A stretch of DNA of 64,000 nt from Anas platyrhynchos (GCF_047663525.1 NC_092588.1:135772501-135836500); one strand, 5' to 3'. Positions 12,719 to 27,638 are shown, counted from the stretch's first letter. Numbers and translations: made by a program. Notes: generated by a model not told the origin, from the sequence alone.

Positions 12719-15700
12719 ATATCTAGGTCAGCTGTTTGCAGCACAGCTGGTAGAAGAAAACAACTGAAAAATCTGGAGCTTGTGGCTCTCAGCTGGCACT
12801 GGGCCATCTTTGAACGAACATGGAGGTCATGGCACATGGTCCAGCTGGTGACCTTACTCCATGTTAGGGCTCTGATACTGCTCAGTCCCACCAGCAGAAA
12901 CTCGGGCAGATACAGCCACTATTCAGAAGCCAAATAACCCTGAGGGTGACTAACAGAAGAAGCTCTACAACTTTACCTGAGAATTGGCGCAAGGTTTCTT
13001 GGGGGAGAAAAAAGAACAGCTCATATACTCTTCATTTTGAGAAAAAAAAAATCCGCAGTATTGAAAAAGATTTCTACAACTAGTTCAAAAAAGTTACAGC
13101 TTCATTTGGAAGGGCACACGTTATATAATGTTCCACAGCAGAAATACAGCTAAGTCAGCTTTAAATAGTAACCATTTCAAATAATGCCTTCACAGATCAT
13201 TTTCAGAGTGTTATTTTCACAGCAATAATGTCTGCATTCATAATTACAGTAGCAAGTTCAAGGCTTCTGGAAAAGGAAAGTGAAAAGATGGAATAAAAGA
13301 TTGCATGTGGGGAAAAGAGATTGAGAGAGTTACTCAAGCACTGAAGTGATAATATATTCTTATATTAATCTGAATAATTTCCTAGTTCCTATCTTAATAT
13401 GTAGAATAGGGAATTCTGCGTCCCTCATGTAGTGATTTGGTCAGAAAAATCACCCATGCTGTTTTAAACAAAACACTGAAACAGACAGAACCAATTTCCA
13501 TTAGTGTTCACATTTTTCCCCCAAAGCATCTACTTACCATTAATGTAACTGCTCTACATTGTCCTCTTATTGTCCTGGATATGAATAAATCATTAGCCTT
13601 ATTTTATTAATGAGGCCTAGCTAACAATATTCCCCAACTGGCTGTGCTCTCATATCTTTCAGTGTTACAGATAGGTGTACGCTGTACTTTTGTTCCTCTA
13701 CCAGAAAAGTCTGGAAGCTTCACTGAGGTGATTATGTAGCATCCATTGACAAATGATACCTGTTCCAGGCAAAGCTGGAAGGAAGAAGTCAGGTTCAGTT
13801 TCTGACTTATTTTTTTCTTAAACACTGGAAACTTTTTGCTGATTTTACATGTCATGCTTTGCATCTACAGTAGATAGCACCTTTTTATCTTAAATATTAT
13901 AACAAAAAGCCTTAAGCATCCTTGAGCATTAATAGGTAATCCCGAAGCCTGTTACAGAGGGCTGGTGTTTTGGGAGCTGTTGTAACCTGACTGGTGGGGA
14001 TGAGCAGGGGCAGAAAAAACTCTGAAACAGTGCTGGGAGGATCTGTGGTTTCATCTGCGTGAAGGGAGCATCTTCTTATGCCCTCACTACCCCTCACATT
14101 TAATATATAAATCAAAATTTAACTCGGGCAATTGCTGGATTTATCTGACTATATGAACCTGGAGCCAATGCTTTTTTTGGGGACCTCTGAGTCCAAAAAA
14201 ACTTGCATTTACCCCTACTTGGCTATAGAGACAGATCAAGTGTGCTTGATAAAAGGGTCAGTTTTTTGTTTTGTTTTGTTTTGTTTTCTCCTAAAGATCA
14301 GTCGAAGTAAGAAGATGTAAGCAAAGGAATTTCAGTCATCAGTTCTATACTGGACCTGTCCTTACAGCTCGTATTATTTCCTTGCTGTGTTAAGCACCAT
14401 GCATGCTTCCCACCACTTGCCCTACAGGCCAGTTCTACCAAAGGGAAGGTCGGTGTGCACGTCTCTGCTCAGTCCCAGCATTGGTGCAGATGAGATTCTG
14501 TGCCCTTTGGCAGCACACAGAAGGAGTCGATTCATCACTCTCTCCCTCAGCTATGCTGCTCTGCAGATCTAATAGGAGCATAGTGGGGAAACATTTTTGT
14601 CTCCAAGTCACCAATATGAAGATGAGTACATCCAGGGAACAAATATGCTGAGAAAACTGCGGGTTTTACACAGCCCCACTGCAGGATAGACCTGTGCTTT
14701 ACAGTGTTTTTCTTTATTGTTACCACTGATTTGTTTAAGGGATCTCTTATGGTGCAGGCTGCGAGGAGAGACTGAAGGGAAGTGTGTGTAGGAAAAAAAA
14801 TAAGATAAAAGCTGACATAAAGGGAGTGAGGAATGGAGAAGCATTGAAGAGGAAATCATAAAAGATGAGAATTGGGGTGAGCAGAAGATGCAAAGCTGAT
14901 ACAAAAACTACAGTACTGGGACAGCTGCTCAAGAGACCACAAGAAAATAATAAGTAATAGGTATGGAGACGAGAATTTTAGTTAGACTAGATGAAATGGA
15001 AAGCCAGGAGTTTCGCGCTAATGGCTGTGCTGCTGTGCTTGCTTCTGAAGATTCCCTACTTGAACTCAGTAACAGCCATATCCCAACATATTTAATTCTG
15101 GCTTTTGGCCTCGAAATTGATTTACCACAATATTTGCACCACCTGACTGGGGATGGAGAGATTATCTTATAAACAGGACACATCATCACAGTTGCATGGT
15201 TGAATTTCTCTCCAGCTATAACTCTCAGCTCTTTGCATATTTTTGTGTCAGTTGTTGTTGTTAAGAACAAAGAGCGTTCCATATATATTTTGTGCCTTTT
15301 CACTATGTTTTGGAAAATTATCATTGCAGCTATTTACTCCAGCTGTGGTGAAACACACTCGCAGGAGATCTTTCCTGTCTATCTTACTTTATGCACCTTA
15401 TTCCCATAACAACAAATGGTCCCTCTTGCATTGCTCACTCCATGAATCCAGATACTCTTGAGAATGGTGCTATATAAATACATGGATGGGTAAATCAGCA
15501 AGATATTTATTTTCTCCGTACCCTGATAGGAAGGAATATGGGGAATGTGCATTCCTCAAGAGTCTGTCTTTGTTTTTGTAATAAAGTTTCTTTTCTACCA
15601 TGCCAGCAAGAGAAGACAAGAGGTGCCTGGTGCCAGTGAACTCTTGTACTTGCTTAGAATGCTAGAGTGCTATTGTTTTTAATATTTAAAGCTGCAATGT

Positions 15701-18700
15701 TGCCATGTAACTGGGGAAATAGCTTTTTGTGTTTAAATATTTCATGGCTTGTTGGAGTCCAAGTACAAGAAGAATTTCTTTAGTATGTTAGAGGCCCACC
15801 CTGCCTGAAAAGTTTTTTGTTAACCCTTGAATGTGTTAAAATTAGTCTGTGTTGCAGGAATATATTAAGCATGATTTGACTCATTCAGAGACCATGACAT
15901 GAAGGACTGGAAAGTAACTTTTTTGTTTTCACTTTTCTATAGACTTATGTTAATCTTTTTAAAATGTCTTTCGATGTTGGAGAAAATCTTTTATTCTATA
16001 TTGGAACTGTAATTTAGCATTTTATAACAATGACATTTAAAGTATATGTTTATTTGTAAATCCTTCCATCATTGCAGACTTCCAGAACCCATCAGTATCA
16101 GAAATAAAATCTTCAGTGTGGATATTGGCTACTATTTACTAATTCAGAGTTGCACATATTGCTCTGAGAGGTGCTAATGGTCTTGGGGAAGAGCTACAGC
16201 CCACTTAGCACCTGTGAGATTTATTCAGGGCTACTCTAGATAGAGACACAAAAATTTAGTTGATTGCTCCTTTTTCATTCTTTCTTTATTTTTTTTTCTT
16301 TTTCTTTTTTTGGTGCATGATTACACATTTTGTTTACTTGCTAGAACAGGATTGTGCATGTGATTCCTTAGACGAAATTAACTCCATAAGCTCAGTGTTT
16401 TATCTTCAGAACAACCAAAGTTCAAAACTTTCTTCTGGTTTCATCTGGAAAGAACTGAAATTTAGTGTCTTCTGGAAGTGTGTTCATACACTTACGATTG
16501 CAGTGTAAATAAGCAGCAGAATAAAAATGAGGTCGGAAAATTAACTTCTGATATCAGTGATGAAATGAACTTTTTTGAATCAGTTCCTGAATTACTATAT
16601 TTTTCTGCATGTCCCTTTGTCCCCTCAATGATTTTTATTGCAAATACAATAAACACTTTCCTCATCTGGGAGATTAGTTTTGCCAGCTGCTTTGCATAGT
16701 CATCCAGAATGGTAGGTTTATTGTGAAACTGAGGAGGAGGGGTGGTGCACAGTAACACCCTGGGAACACTTGGGAACGGTGACAATGCAGCAGGACAGAC
16801 ATAAACATTTCAGTGTAACAAACACAAAACCTTTTAAAGCTTGGGAAAAAATCAAACTCTTCTCATAAGCTTCTCGATGTGATAAGAATGTTTGTCTAGA
16901 ATCCTAACATCAATGAAGTTTTTTAGGGAAAACCATAATTAACATGTGCAGAGATGTAAAAAGAAAACTGTATGGTGGATAATCACTCTGCTGACAAACA
17001 CGTTTGTTTTTCCTTTACATTAAAAGTTAATGATGTGTGCTGGCACGGAGAATGAAGTACAGATGAAGGTTTGAAAGCACCCATGCCAGATGTTCAGTCA
17101 ATACTTGGAGTAGTTGTATTTCCACGCTCTGTTGCTCACATATCTCTCCCAAATGCTGTCTGCAAGGCTGGCCTGAGGGCTCTTCGTGCAGGATGTATGC
17201 TGCCCGGGTGCTCAGCTCCTGCCTTGCTGCTGCTGCCTGCCTGCTTCAGCCAGGAGCTCTGGGTGCCTCAGCCCACGTTTTTTAGGTAGGCCTCAAAATT
17301 TGTGCTTGAAAAACCTTATGAAGAGGAGACCCACAGAATGTAGTATTAGCACCTACCAGGCACTGGGACTTGCAGTCCTGGACTGTGTTTTCTCTTTATA
17401 TGATATGGGAACACCAAAGAACATCTCACATGCAACCAACGAAAAGGAATGGGCTGAGTAAAGAGAAACCTAAGGTCCAAAGGGAACCCAGAGAGCAAAA
17501 TCTGTGTGCTTTCAGCTTTAGTCTCCCAGTTTCTAGACATAGAATTTATTCTTTCCCTAAACACAGCGAGGATATACCTGTTCCATTTCACAGCCATAGG
17601 TATAGCACACTGACCTAGGATATAGGAAATCACATTCAATTTTCTTTTCTGCCTGAAGGGATGTGATTCAAAATCTGCACTAGTGACTTCACCATCAAGT
17701 TAGTCTGGGATAAACGTGTTGAAAAATTGCTCTGGCTGCTCCACTGTGCGTGGAGAAATTCAGAATTATTTTGGCTTACAGAGGAAGTGAATCTCAGAAG
17801 GTCACTATATTCCTGTGACATGACAAGGCAAGGTTGGCTTGCTAACTGCCCCCAGCAGAGCTTGGTGGGCGATAAGAAGACACCCCAGTGCTTGGTACCT
17901 CCTGGATTATGTATGTTTAGGATTTTGTTGATAAAAGTGAAGCTGTCAGATAAAAATTTGGGAGGTGAGAGGGGGTGGAAAGTGTGAGAATGAGTGGGAG
18001 CTGCTTCTGCAGAAAGTGTCAGAGAAACAAGCATGAGGGGTCATGGATGTTGGGCATTGCTAAGTGACTAAATACCCAAGAAAGACAAGCTTACGGCCCA
18101 TTCCTCTCTCTTGCCTGCCTCCTGCTTCTCTGGGATCTATGAAAGCCCCAACAGCACTCTTTTTTTTCACTGGGTTACAAAGTTCCTGATGCAAAAGGCT
18201 GTGCCTCGAATTTTAGATGATCCCAGAGAAGTATGAGACAAACATATACATCTGAGAGTAATATTTGGCCTGTTGTGCTTTGATCCTTCAGTGAATATTG
18301 AATTTTAACTATTAAAAATACATGAAAAGTATTCAACAGCAATCAAACATCACCTTCACTGTGAAAAATAAACCTTCCCCAGTTTTGTTGCTTTCTTGAA
18401 GTCATAAATATACCAGGCTATGTGCTGAATTCCCCGCTCTGAAATAGCTGGAATTTCACTTTCCACTAACAATCTTCTTCACTATAGAGACTACAAAAAT
18501 CAGTATGCCTTGGCCTAAGTTACCTGGAAGTCCAAGTCCAAAAGTGATGGTTGTAATATAGAAATGGCAAGCATTATTAGTCTTTAGCTTAGTTTCTCCA
18601 GTAAAATAACAGTCTACAAAACAAGGGAATAATCACCTGTGATATAAAACTGGCATGGGGTGGCAAATTAGCAAAAACTCAGTGAAGCAACAGAGACTGA

Positions 18701-18912
18701 ATAAAAAATGACAGTTCACGCAGCAGGCTTTCATTCCTAATCACCATGTTTTGGTGATGGTACATGTCTCCATCTGCCAACATTATTTTTTATGAGTCCA
18801 GTTGCCATATGTTCCCATCCTTGCAAACCCTAAAGCAGGCCACTGTTTCAGTCATGCAGGATGCAGTGAGTCTTGGGAAATTTCAAGTTCATACACCTCC
18901 TTCTCCCATTTC

Positions 18913-19092
18913 GGAAAGGAAAGGAAAGGAAAGGAAAGGAAAGGAAAGGAAAGGAAAGGAAAGGAAAGGAAAGGAAAGGAAAGGAAAGGAAAGGAAAGGA
19001 AAGGAAAGGAAAGGAAAGGAAAGGAAAGGAAAGGAAAGGAAAGGAAAGGAAAGGAAAGGAAAGGAAAGGAAAGGAAAGGAAAGGAAAGGAAA
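18913..19092 (+). repeat. (GGAAA)36 perfect pentanucleotide array
   Basis: 180 bp of uninterrupted GGAAA, 36 exact copies. The purine strand is the plus strand. Because the unit is 5 nt, every frame stays open through it, which creates spurious long reading frames on both strands. It is probably length-variable. Confidence 0.98.
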
Positions 19093-22000
19093 GACATCAG
19101 CAACAAGAAGACCAGCAGCACCACCACACCTGTTTCATGGGAGAAGTTAAGCAAGAAATTTCAAGATCTCAAGCGCAAAGGAAAACTAGGAGATGTAGGG
19201 TACAACTTTATAATTACTTAACTTCATTATTCATAGTAAAGTCATTGGAGGAATAAACTTTCCTGATTTAGAAGTATGGATTCATTTTAGTATTCATTTA
19301 TGATTAATTTCTGAGGAATAGAAACTTGCTGAATTAGAAACAAGAAGAAATAGCCTGTGCCATTTTTCCAGAGAGTTTGTCAAAATCTGAATGATTTCAC
19401 GGGAAAAAGAAAGTCCAGTTCTGATCTACTGATGATATAAATGCAAGCATAATTAAAAGAATTTGTTCATATTTTGAAATATACTGTTGCAAGATGAAAA
19501 ATATTTTGAAACTGGGGTTGTACAGTGGACAGAAGATCCATTTTCTAAGGAGCCGTGTCAGAAACTATAAACTAAAGTGAAATTTAATAGTCTGCTTTTA
19601 TTGAGACAGCCCCTGAGTAATGCAATCCAAAGAGGCTCAGTGGTAGAGCTGGTCTGGAATTTTCTGGTGAAGCTTTTTTGATCTGAAAATAATAGTTCCA
19701 TCTAAGCGGAAGAGTTTTGTGGAAACTAGTCAGCTGAGAAGAATTTCCAGTCAAATAAAATCCAGGGCGCATCAGAAAGTTGCCTGGCTTTATGCCAAAT
19801 TGTCTCATGGTTTGCCTGAAGAACAAACTTTGGTAAGTGGGTCAGTTTCTTTATCGTGCAAAATTCCTCATCCCAGGTAATACAGGGCTTTTGTGACCTT
19901 TGCTCCTACTGCTGTCCCATTACACAGCTGCTCATGGCGCACAAGAAGTCCCCCAAACCTGCAGCTCTTGATTTAGCCCCTCATCACTCTGCTTTGAACC
20001 AATGAGGAGATACAGGTTGAGTTGGAAATGTGCAGACACTTCTCTGAACTCTCATCTTTATGGGATAACTGTCAGCTCATCCTGGGCTGGGGGTCTTTGA
20101 ATACTGACAAACCTGCTTCATTGCTCACTGCCTGTCTTACCCCTGCTCCCATAGAGATCTAGGCAATTGTTTCTCTGTTTTATTTCAGAAAAACACAGAA
20201 CTACTCACTTTTACGCAAAAGAGTGGCATTTTTCAGAATGACTTTTACATCAAGATTTTCTACTTTTCCTACTATGTAGGAGAAAAACCTCTATTGACCT
20301 CTATGGATTTGGAATGAAATAGAAATCCTGAGTTTTAAACACCTTTGCCTTATGGTCTCAGGGAAGAAATCAAATCCCATGGGATGCAGCCTCACCCAGA
20401 GGAGTTGCTACCTATTCCAGTCTTTTCTAACCCAAGAGTTTCAGTCTTCCAAGAGCCAGACCTAGTCACTATTAATATCAGCTATTGATAGCAGTATCTT
20501 GCAGATTTATTAAAGCCCTGTGTTGTTAGGAGCATAGAGTCAAAGTTCATTATGAAGACCACCAAATGCTGTGTGAGTTACATCACCAGATTGACTCATT
20601 TCTATTTCAGGAAGTCAACTTTTAATTTTTCTTGCCTGTAACAGAAGAGATTTCTGGAGAATGATAACAGAAAGCTCAGGGGCTGTAGGACTGGGTGCAG
20701 CTGTGTTTGTAATTGGGAAGCTGCATGACCCGCAACTTTTTACCTTAATCAGATTAATCCTCTTGTTAGTTTGAAGCTGACTTTTGCATTTGATTTCCTC
20801 TCCTCTTTCTCAGAATTATTGAGTAAACTGAAATTGCTGTCTACAAAACATCCATTAAAGCTGAAATAACGAAGCAGCATCTGTGAGATCACCCATAATA
20901 ATGCTTTTGTTCTCCACTAATAACAAAATTGAACTCTTCCCTTTACCCCACACAGACCTCTATTGACATTTGTAATTAACAATTGTTGCTGTTTGTTACA
21001 CATTAAAATAAAGTATTTCCATAGAAAGATTTTCTTTGGCTTGATCTAGGCTTGGACAAAGTGAGATTTATTGCTAACTATATGTAGATGTGAAAGAATA
21101 TACCAGTAAAGAAATTCTGTAACAGACCTTCAAGCACATGCTCATGGATCATATTAGATATATTTAAAATTAAATCTGAAATTAGCACGTGGGTGGTAAT
21201 TTATCTTGGGGGACAAAGACTGAAGCAGGCCTCTTACCACAACACCTGCCAGGAATATCTAACCCAAAAATCACAGTTTTCCATCTGGAGGGAATAAAAA
21301 GGGGTGGGAAGCAGGCAGCAGGCCTAGCCAGCCCACACAGACAGCTCTTGGGTTCAGGGCAGAAAGACCCAGTCATGCCGGCTGAAAATCCCCAAGCTGT
21401 GACTCCCTGGAGGTCCAGCCGGGTGCTGGCAATGTCTGGGAGCACAGGAGTGTAGGGAGGAGCTGAGGTCTTGCAGCAGATGTACTGGCATACTTGCTGC
21501 GACGCTGCAGAGTTGTATCAAGGGAAAATTATTTATCTTTGGCTTTCTGTCAGGATTTTCGGTAGCTGAGACTTTATGCTTGTGAAATATTTCCTTGGTG
21601 CATAAACTGTCCTCTTGTGCTGCTCTTCTGAGCCTTCAGATGCTTCATCCAGTACAGTCTGACAGACTTCACAAAAGCTCAGTAAAATCAGATGCACGAT
21701 GCCAGACAGTGATTTGCCAAAACCCATTTATATGAAAACTATCTCAATATGGTTGCTGCAGTGGTGATCCAAAGCAGAAAGTAATCTTATATTCATGAAT
21801 ACACGTATTCATCTGCTGTACTTGTCTTTGATGGCTAGGTACCAATAATTTAGCAAGTGACATGTACTGACATTCACTCCAGAAGTTCAGCCTGTCTCAA
21901 CAGTATAGCAGTACCAGTAATATAAAGTACACTGGCTTTCTCTCTAGAGCAACATTATTTATGCATGACATGGAATAATGCCTAACAGGAGCAATGAAAG

Positions 22001-22863
22001 GAAGAAAAGTGCAACGAGCTAGTGTGTATATGATATGACCTTGTTAACATTTCACCGCAGCATAATCTTTTTGTACTTTCAAGCATGATAAGTTAATGCA
22101 TGCTGCTGTGAGACGTATTGGAAGTGACAGATAGACATGCATTTTAAAAACTTGGTTCAGGGACTGTCACTTTACCATTAAGCAAAACATATAATGGACT
22201 GAAGAATGCAGATGAGAAACGTTCCAGAAACAATACAAATCCTTCCTTGTGTTCCTGTGAATATGCTTAAATACCCTGCAGTTTCCATCTGCATAATTTG
22301 ATCAGATAAATCTAAATAAGAAATATGCATTGTGACAATCAACAGACAGTTTAATATAGGAATCATGAATATTGTCATGAAAGACTACCAATTGCTTGTG
22401 AATCTGAGGATGTAGTAGCCATGGAGAAAACACCCAGACGGAACTGTGAAAGCTGATCTTGGAAAAGGTTATATAGCTCAAGCTTTGCTTATATATAATG
22501 CAGGATCTCCTCTAGGAATAAACCTAAAAAGAATGAATGGCCTGTGAATAGGATACATATTTAAAGGCTATCAATATATAAACTTGCTTAGCTTTAGGAT
22601 TTTGAAACTGGCAAAGCAGTTTCTTCACTGCTTACAAAACAGTGCGATTTGACTAAGTGGGAAATTGTGAGCTGTCAAGTGGATGTCTAATGACAGAAAG
22701 CAAATGACTGGTATCAGTTGCCTGAGTACTGGTGAAAAGAACTGGAAATGATGTGGCACTTGAACAGAGCTACAAGACTCCTAAAGTTTAAAAGATGAGC
22801 AGTTAAATTTCTAAATTAGGCCCTGAACACTACTTGAAGTTTTTATGCATGCTAAGGATATAA
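19093..22863. other. Intergenic, nothing recognised
   Basis: Unique-looking sequence between the GGAAA array and the second CR1 element. I see no gene, RNA or repeat structure in it. Confidence 0.6.
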
Positions 22864-23722
22864 TCATAGAATCATAGAACAGGTTAGATTGGAAGGGACC
22901 TTAAAGAGCACCCATTTCCACCCCCCTCCCCGCCATGGGCAGGGACACCTCCCACCAGACCAGGTTGCCCAAAGCCCCATCCAGCCTGGCCTTGAACACC
23001 TCCAGGGATGGGGCATCCACAGCTTCTCTGGGCAGCCTGTGCCAGTGCCTTACCACCTCACCACCAGTCAAGGATTTCTTCCTAATAACTAATCTACATC
23101 TACCCTTTTTTTTTTTGTTTAAAAACCATTACCCTGTGTGCTATCCCTACACTCCCTGACACAGACTCACTCCTCAGCTTTCTTGTAGGCCCCTTTTATG
23201 TACTGGCAAGCCACTATAAGGTCTCCCCAGAGCCTTCTCTTCTCCAGGCTGAACACTGGAGCCCTCAGCCTGTCTTCACAGGAGAGGTTCCCCAGCCCTT
23301 TGATCATCTTTGTGGCCCTCCACTGGACTTCCTCTAACAGGTCCATGTTGGGGGCCCCAGAGACGAGGGGCAGTACTCTAAGTGGGATCTCCTGAGAGCA
23401 GAGTAGAGAGAGAATCCGCCCCCCTACCCTGCTGGCCACGCTGCTTTTGATGCAGCCCAGGATACAGTTGACTTTATGGGCTGCAAGCACACATTGCCAG
23501 CTCATGTTGAGCTTCTCATCCACCAACACTCCCAGGGCCTTCTCCTCAGAGCTGTTCTCAAGCTATTCTCAAGCCATTGACTGCAATTCTTTGAGTGCAA
23601 CCTTCCAGCAAATTCCTTACCCACCAACTGGTCCATCTGTTGAATCTATGTCTTTACAACTTAGAGACAAGGATGTTGTGCCAGACAGTGTCAAATGCTT
23701 TGCTACCAATTCTATGTAGACT
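22864..23722 (-). mobile_element. CR1 LINE, 5'-truncated, with ORF2 C-terminal remnant
   Basis: The element reads on the minus strand. Its 3' terminus at 22864-22880 is the doubled octamer (ATCATAGAATCATAGAA on the plus strand). The 3' UTR lies at about 22,880-23,160. The ORF2 end at 23529-23167 includes VDEKLNMS, CILGCIKSSVASR, RATKMI and [13 protein letters not shown]. The segment corresponding to the LEYC region is out of frame, so the frame is broken. A T-run at 23106-23116 interrupts the 3' UTR. The left part of ORF2 and all of ORF1 are absent, as in most avian CR1 copies. Confidence 0.95.
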
Positions 23723-23888
23723 TAAAGAAAATAAAAGTCATTTTCCAAAAACAAATCTTCTTCATTATTTTTTGGAAAATGGAAAATTTGAGGAGCAATT
23801 GAAATTTATGCAGTAGCTTCTTTTTGGCTTTAATGATGAGGAATAAACCAATAAATTTTATATGTGTATAGTATATACATAAATATAC

Positions 23889-23912
23889 TTTTTTTTTTTT
23901 TTTTTTTTTTTT
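23889..23912 (+). repeat. T24 homopolymer
   Basis: A run of 24 T located about 170 bp beyond the CR1 copy. A similar T24 run lies at 25029-25052 and T22 at 36022-36043. Confidence 0.9.
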
Positions 23913-24680
23913 AAATAGTGAGAAATAGGACACCAGTGGAGAGAGAGTTTTGCTATCTTTCAAGGAAAAAGTAATTTTCCTTGACAGTTTCTCTATGAAA
24001 TGGAAAAAAAAAAAAATGGAAAGGTTATCTATACAGGTCTGAAACAGATTGTATCTAGAGTTCTAATATAGAAAAAAAAAAATCATATTTCTAGATGAAA
24101 AGCTTGAAAATGTATGTGACATCCCCATATATGCTTTCAAGTAAACGTAATGAATGCAGTGAAGTATTAAATGTTAACAGTAAATTTGGTGCAGAATATA
24201 TTGGAATTATAGTTGCATGATATTGTAAAGTTTAGTTACAGAATAAATGCACTGGAAATACCTAATCATTTCACTGGAAACACTATTCATTGTTGAATGT
24301 GGTTGAAAGGGCTGACATGAAGCAGTAAATGCAGCATTAAAGTAAATCAGTAATAACATCTTTTTAGACATTATTTCATCCTTTTTTCTTTCTAAAGCAA
24401 ACAATTTCCTGTAATTTTTCTTCTCTCTTCCTCTCCCCCCACCCCCCCTCAAGTTTCAAGTTTTTCCATCACAAGCCTTCCAAAAGAACTGAAGGAAAGG
24501 GTTATGAGGATTTTTTTTTCTGAACGTCTTTCTCTGACCATAAATCATGGAAAAAAATTTAAGAAGTCTGATGGGATATACTGTTTTCATACCAAGCATC
24601 ATATTTAATTATTTAATTCTTTCAAGACAGTCCTGGATGGAGAAAAAGTACAAATAAAAAAAGAATGAAGAAAAAAATAA

Positions 24681-24704
24681 GGGGGAGAATGGGGGGGAGG
24701 GGGG
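24681..24704 (+). other. G-quadruplex-forming sequence
   Basis: G-runs of 5, 7 and 6 within 24 bp, separated by AGAAT and A. The seven-G run can supply two G-triplets, so four G3 tracts with short loops are available on the plus strand. A C-rich stretch lies 240 bp to the left (24435-24448). Confidence 0.6.
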
Positions 24705-27638
24705 AAAGGAGAAGAATGCATAGCAAATCATCACCAAATCATCAGGTGAACTGCACTTGCAAGCTTTGTCCCATCAGGCCATCCAAAATGAGGCAAATGC
24801 ATACTGCAGATCTGGATCTAGATCTTCTCTATCTTTTTGGTATTTGGATCAAGGTTTTCTTGTAGTCACTTTATGGAGAAAGAGATCTGTTGTAAAATGT
24901 AGATCGCAAATGGAAAAGTCCGAGACTTCTGATGATGATATTCTGGGTTTGGCTTCCATCTGCAAACCTGAACCCACATCTGACCTTTAAAAGAATTTGG
25001 GATGGTCTGGTCTTTTCTTCCTTTCTCCTTTTTTTTTTTTTTTTTTTTTTTTGGATCTTTGGAGGGCGTGTGCAACCCTGTTACAACCACAGCTGCAACC
25101 ATAGTACCTCATCTCATGGTTTCTCTTACAATATGTTGCATCTTTCATATTACTGCATGGGATATATTTAGTAATGATGGGAAAGACTTTCTTCTTTTTC
25201 CAATATTCCTCAAGTAATCCTCAACCTTAATATAACCTAAAGATTTTTCTAGCTCATTAATTACATTCATCCCAAGATCATTACTGAAAGTTGTCAAACC
25301 CTTTAATAATGAATTTTCACTGAAATGATGGCTTCTAAAAATGACAGAGACATTAAAGAGTTTACAAAAATAAAACAAGTGTTAGGGCTCCACAAATGTT
25401 TTGAAGTTTCTCATCATTATTATTTACTCAGTGAAATCAGTGTACTGAATGAGAAATGCATGTCAATAATTGTTTCCCATGGAGTGTTTTGTTTTGAGAG
25501 TCTGTTACACCAGTGATAGATAAAGCTTTAAAGGTTTGGAAGTTTGGTTGTTCATATGAACAACTACTTTTTCATAAGATTGAAAACAGACCGAAAGAGG
25601 AAATCTATCTCTTCAGGGAAACTGAGGAGTGTCTGTGCTATAATAGAGGGCACTTGGTTAAAAAATGAGACTGATATCTCAATAATCTTTGGGACATGTT
25701 TCTGCAAAATTAAAAGCAGGATTCACTATCCATATTTTTATTCAGAGCAAATTTGAGCCAAACCTGCCTTAATCATTTAAGCTGAGCTAAGTTTTGATGG
25801 CATATGAGAGCCATCATGAGACATAAGTTCCTTCCACTTTATTCATCCCGTACCAATTCTCTCCAAGTTCTCCTTTGTTCCCTCCTGCATCTGGTTCCAT
25901 CCAAAAAAATCCCAATCTTCACAGGCATCTTCTTCACTTCAGCACTTCCCTTCTTGTCATCCAGGGAGCCTTTTGCCATTTAATTTCTCTCTATCCGCCT
26001 TGACTTCCCCACAATATGATGCTGAACTGTCCCCAAAACTCAAGGGAGTTGCACTTAATTTTAGAAAGAGGCTAAAGCCTCTCAGATCAAGATCCAAATC
26101 TGAAGTTTCCTGTGTCTTTGGCCTTTTTGATACAGCTTTCCAGTTCTGGCACTCCCATGCTTATTTCATATGTACATTCCCAAGTGTGTGGGAGTGCTGT
26201 TGTTTGGGTCAGAGAACTGGAATCCTGGAGTTGGGAACTCACATCCTTATAAATTACTCCCTCCATGGTCTTTAGGACTAGTTGCTAACTTGTTTATTTA
26301 AATGACACTGACACAGGGTGTTTCTTGTTTTTTATGCCAACTTGACACATAGTTGACATAATTTTTGGAAGCTCTGTTTATCTAATTTAGAAGCCAATAG
26401 CACTTTGAATCTATGAAAACTGGCATAGAATTTCCTAAGCTGGCCTCTGTGAAACTGAAGCACATTAACCCAGCAGCAACTTAGGAAAATTAGATGTTAA
26501 AACATCCAATTTATCGGTCATCTGCATAAACAAAAGGCATATTTAGTGACCTCACAGGATGGGGTTCTGTTGCTTTTTCTTGCAGATCCAGCTTCCTTCC
26601 CAACTTTCTTATCCTCCTGATGTCCAGATGCTCCATTCTTCCGATCATCAGCATGGTTGCCAAAGGTCACAGCCTGTGGATCATTGAACTAGATTAACTT
26701 TTCAAATTACTGTGATCATAAACCCTCTTGTCTTAGCAGCAAAACATTACTAACTTGGTAATGAGTTTTTTACCAGTCTACTATCTCCAAAACTGCTGTT
26801 GTGAGTCACAGCACAGTTAGCACTGCTTTTAGTGCACTTACCATGTCCTCCAAATTTTGCAGAGCAATGCATGCTATTTTACAGGAGCTCAGGAACTCTG
26901 CATTAGACACAGCATGTTCTTCACTTTGACTTGTTTTACTTAAGCAAAGAACTTTGTCACAATGATTTTCCCTGCTTATAGGATGAACTATTGATTCAAA
27001 CCGTCACTGTAGAGAAATATTAACATTCTCTCAGTCAGTGCTGGAATTTGGCTCTCAAAATGTACTGGAAAGACAGAGATAAAATTTATATTCAAGGCAA
27101 TTTCTGTGCTGCACATTGAGCCAAGCATCTGAGTTTTCCTTTTAGAAGCGCCCAAAGATGTTATTGCCAAGTCTCACCATTAAACCAGGAGACATGATTT
27201 TTGGTCTTTAATTTTGTTTCTCTCATGGGTTTGCATTTTTTCCAAATCTAATTTACATTTTATTCTACATCTGCCTTCTTAGGAGATCAAAGTGTTCATA
27301 CACTGTACAAATGTAGGTTTCCACACCCATTCCTATTTTTTCAGTTTTAGAAGGCACATTATAACATGTGAAATCAGTTTTTCACAGAGCCAGTAGTAAC
27401 AGAGGCACATATTTCTGCAGATTAATAATTCTCTTTACTGTAGATCTCATGAATTCTTCTCCTCCCTTTTCCTTTCCTCATGATTTGAAAGTCCACCCAG
27501 TGATTTCAGTGATCAAGTCACATTTATACAATTATCTGCTTCAAAGACATTTTTAAGGAGAAAATTAAAAAACAAAATAAAAGATGAATTGACAACATGA
27601 ACAATTTCCTCTTCACTTTAATCATTGCCATAACCATT

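Larger units (their letters stand above)
9342..18912. other. Intergenic, AT-rich
   Basis: About 9.5 kb with no recognised gene. It holds short microsatellites and small chance reading frames only. Confidence 0.6.

Noticed and set aside
18764-19256. Reading frames of 100 to 139 residues with KERKG or FLSFP repeats
   Set aside because: These are products of the GGAAA array in every frame, with no coding signal in the flanks.
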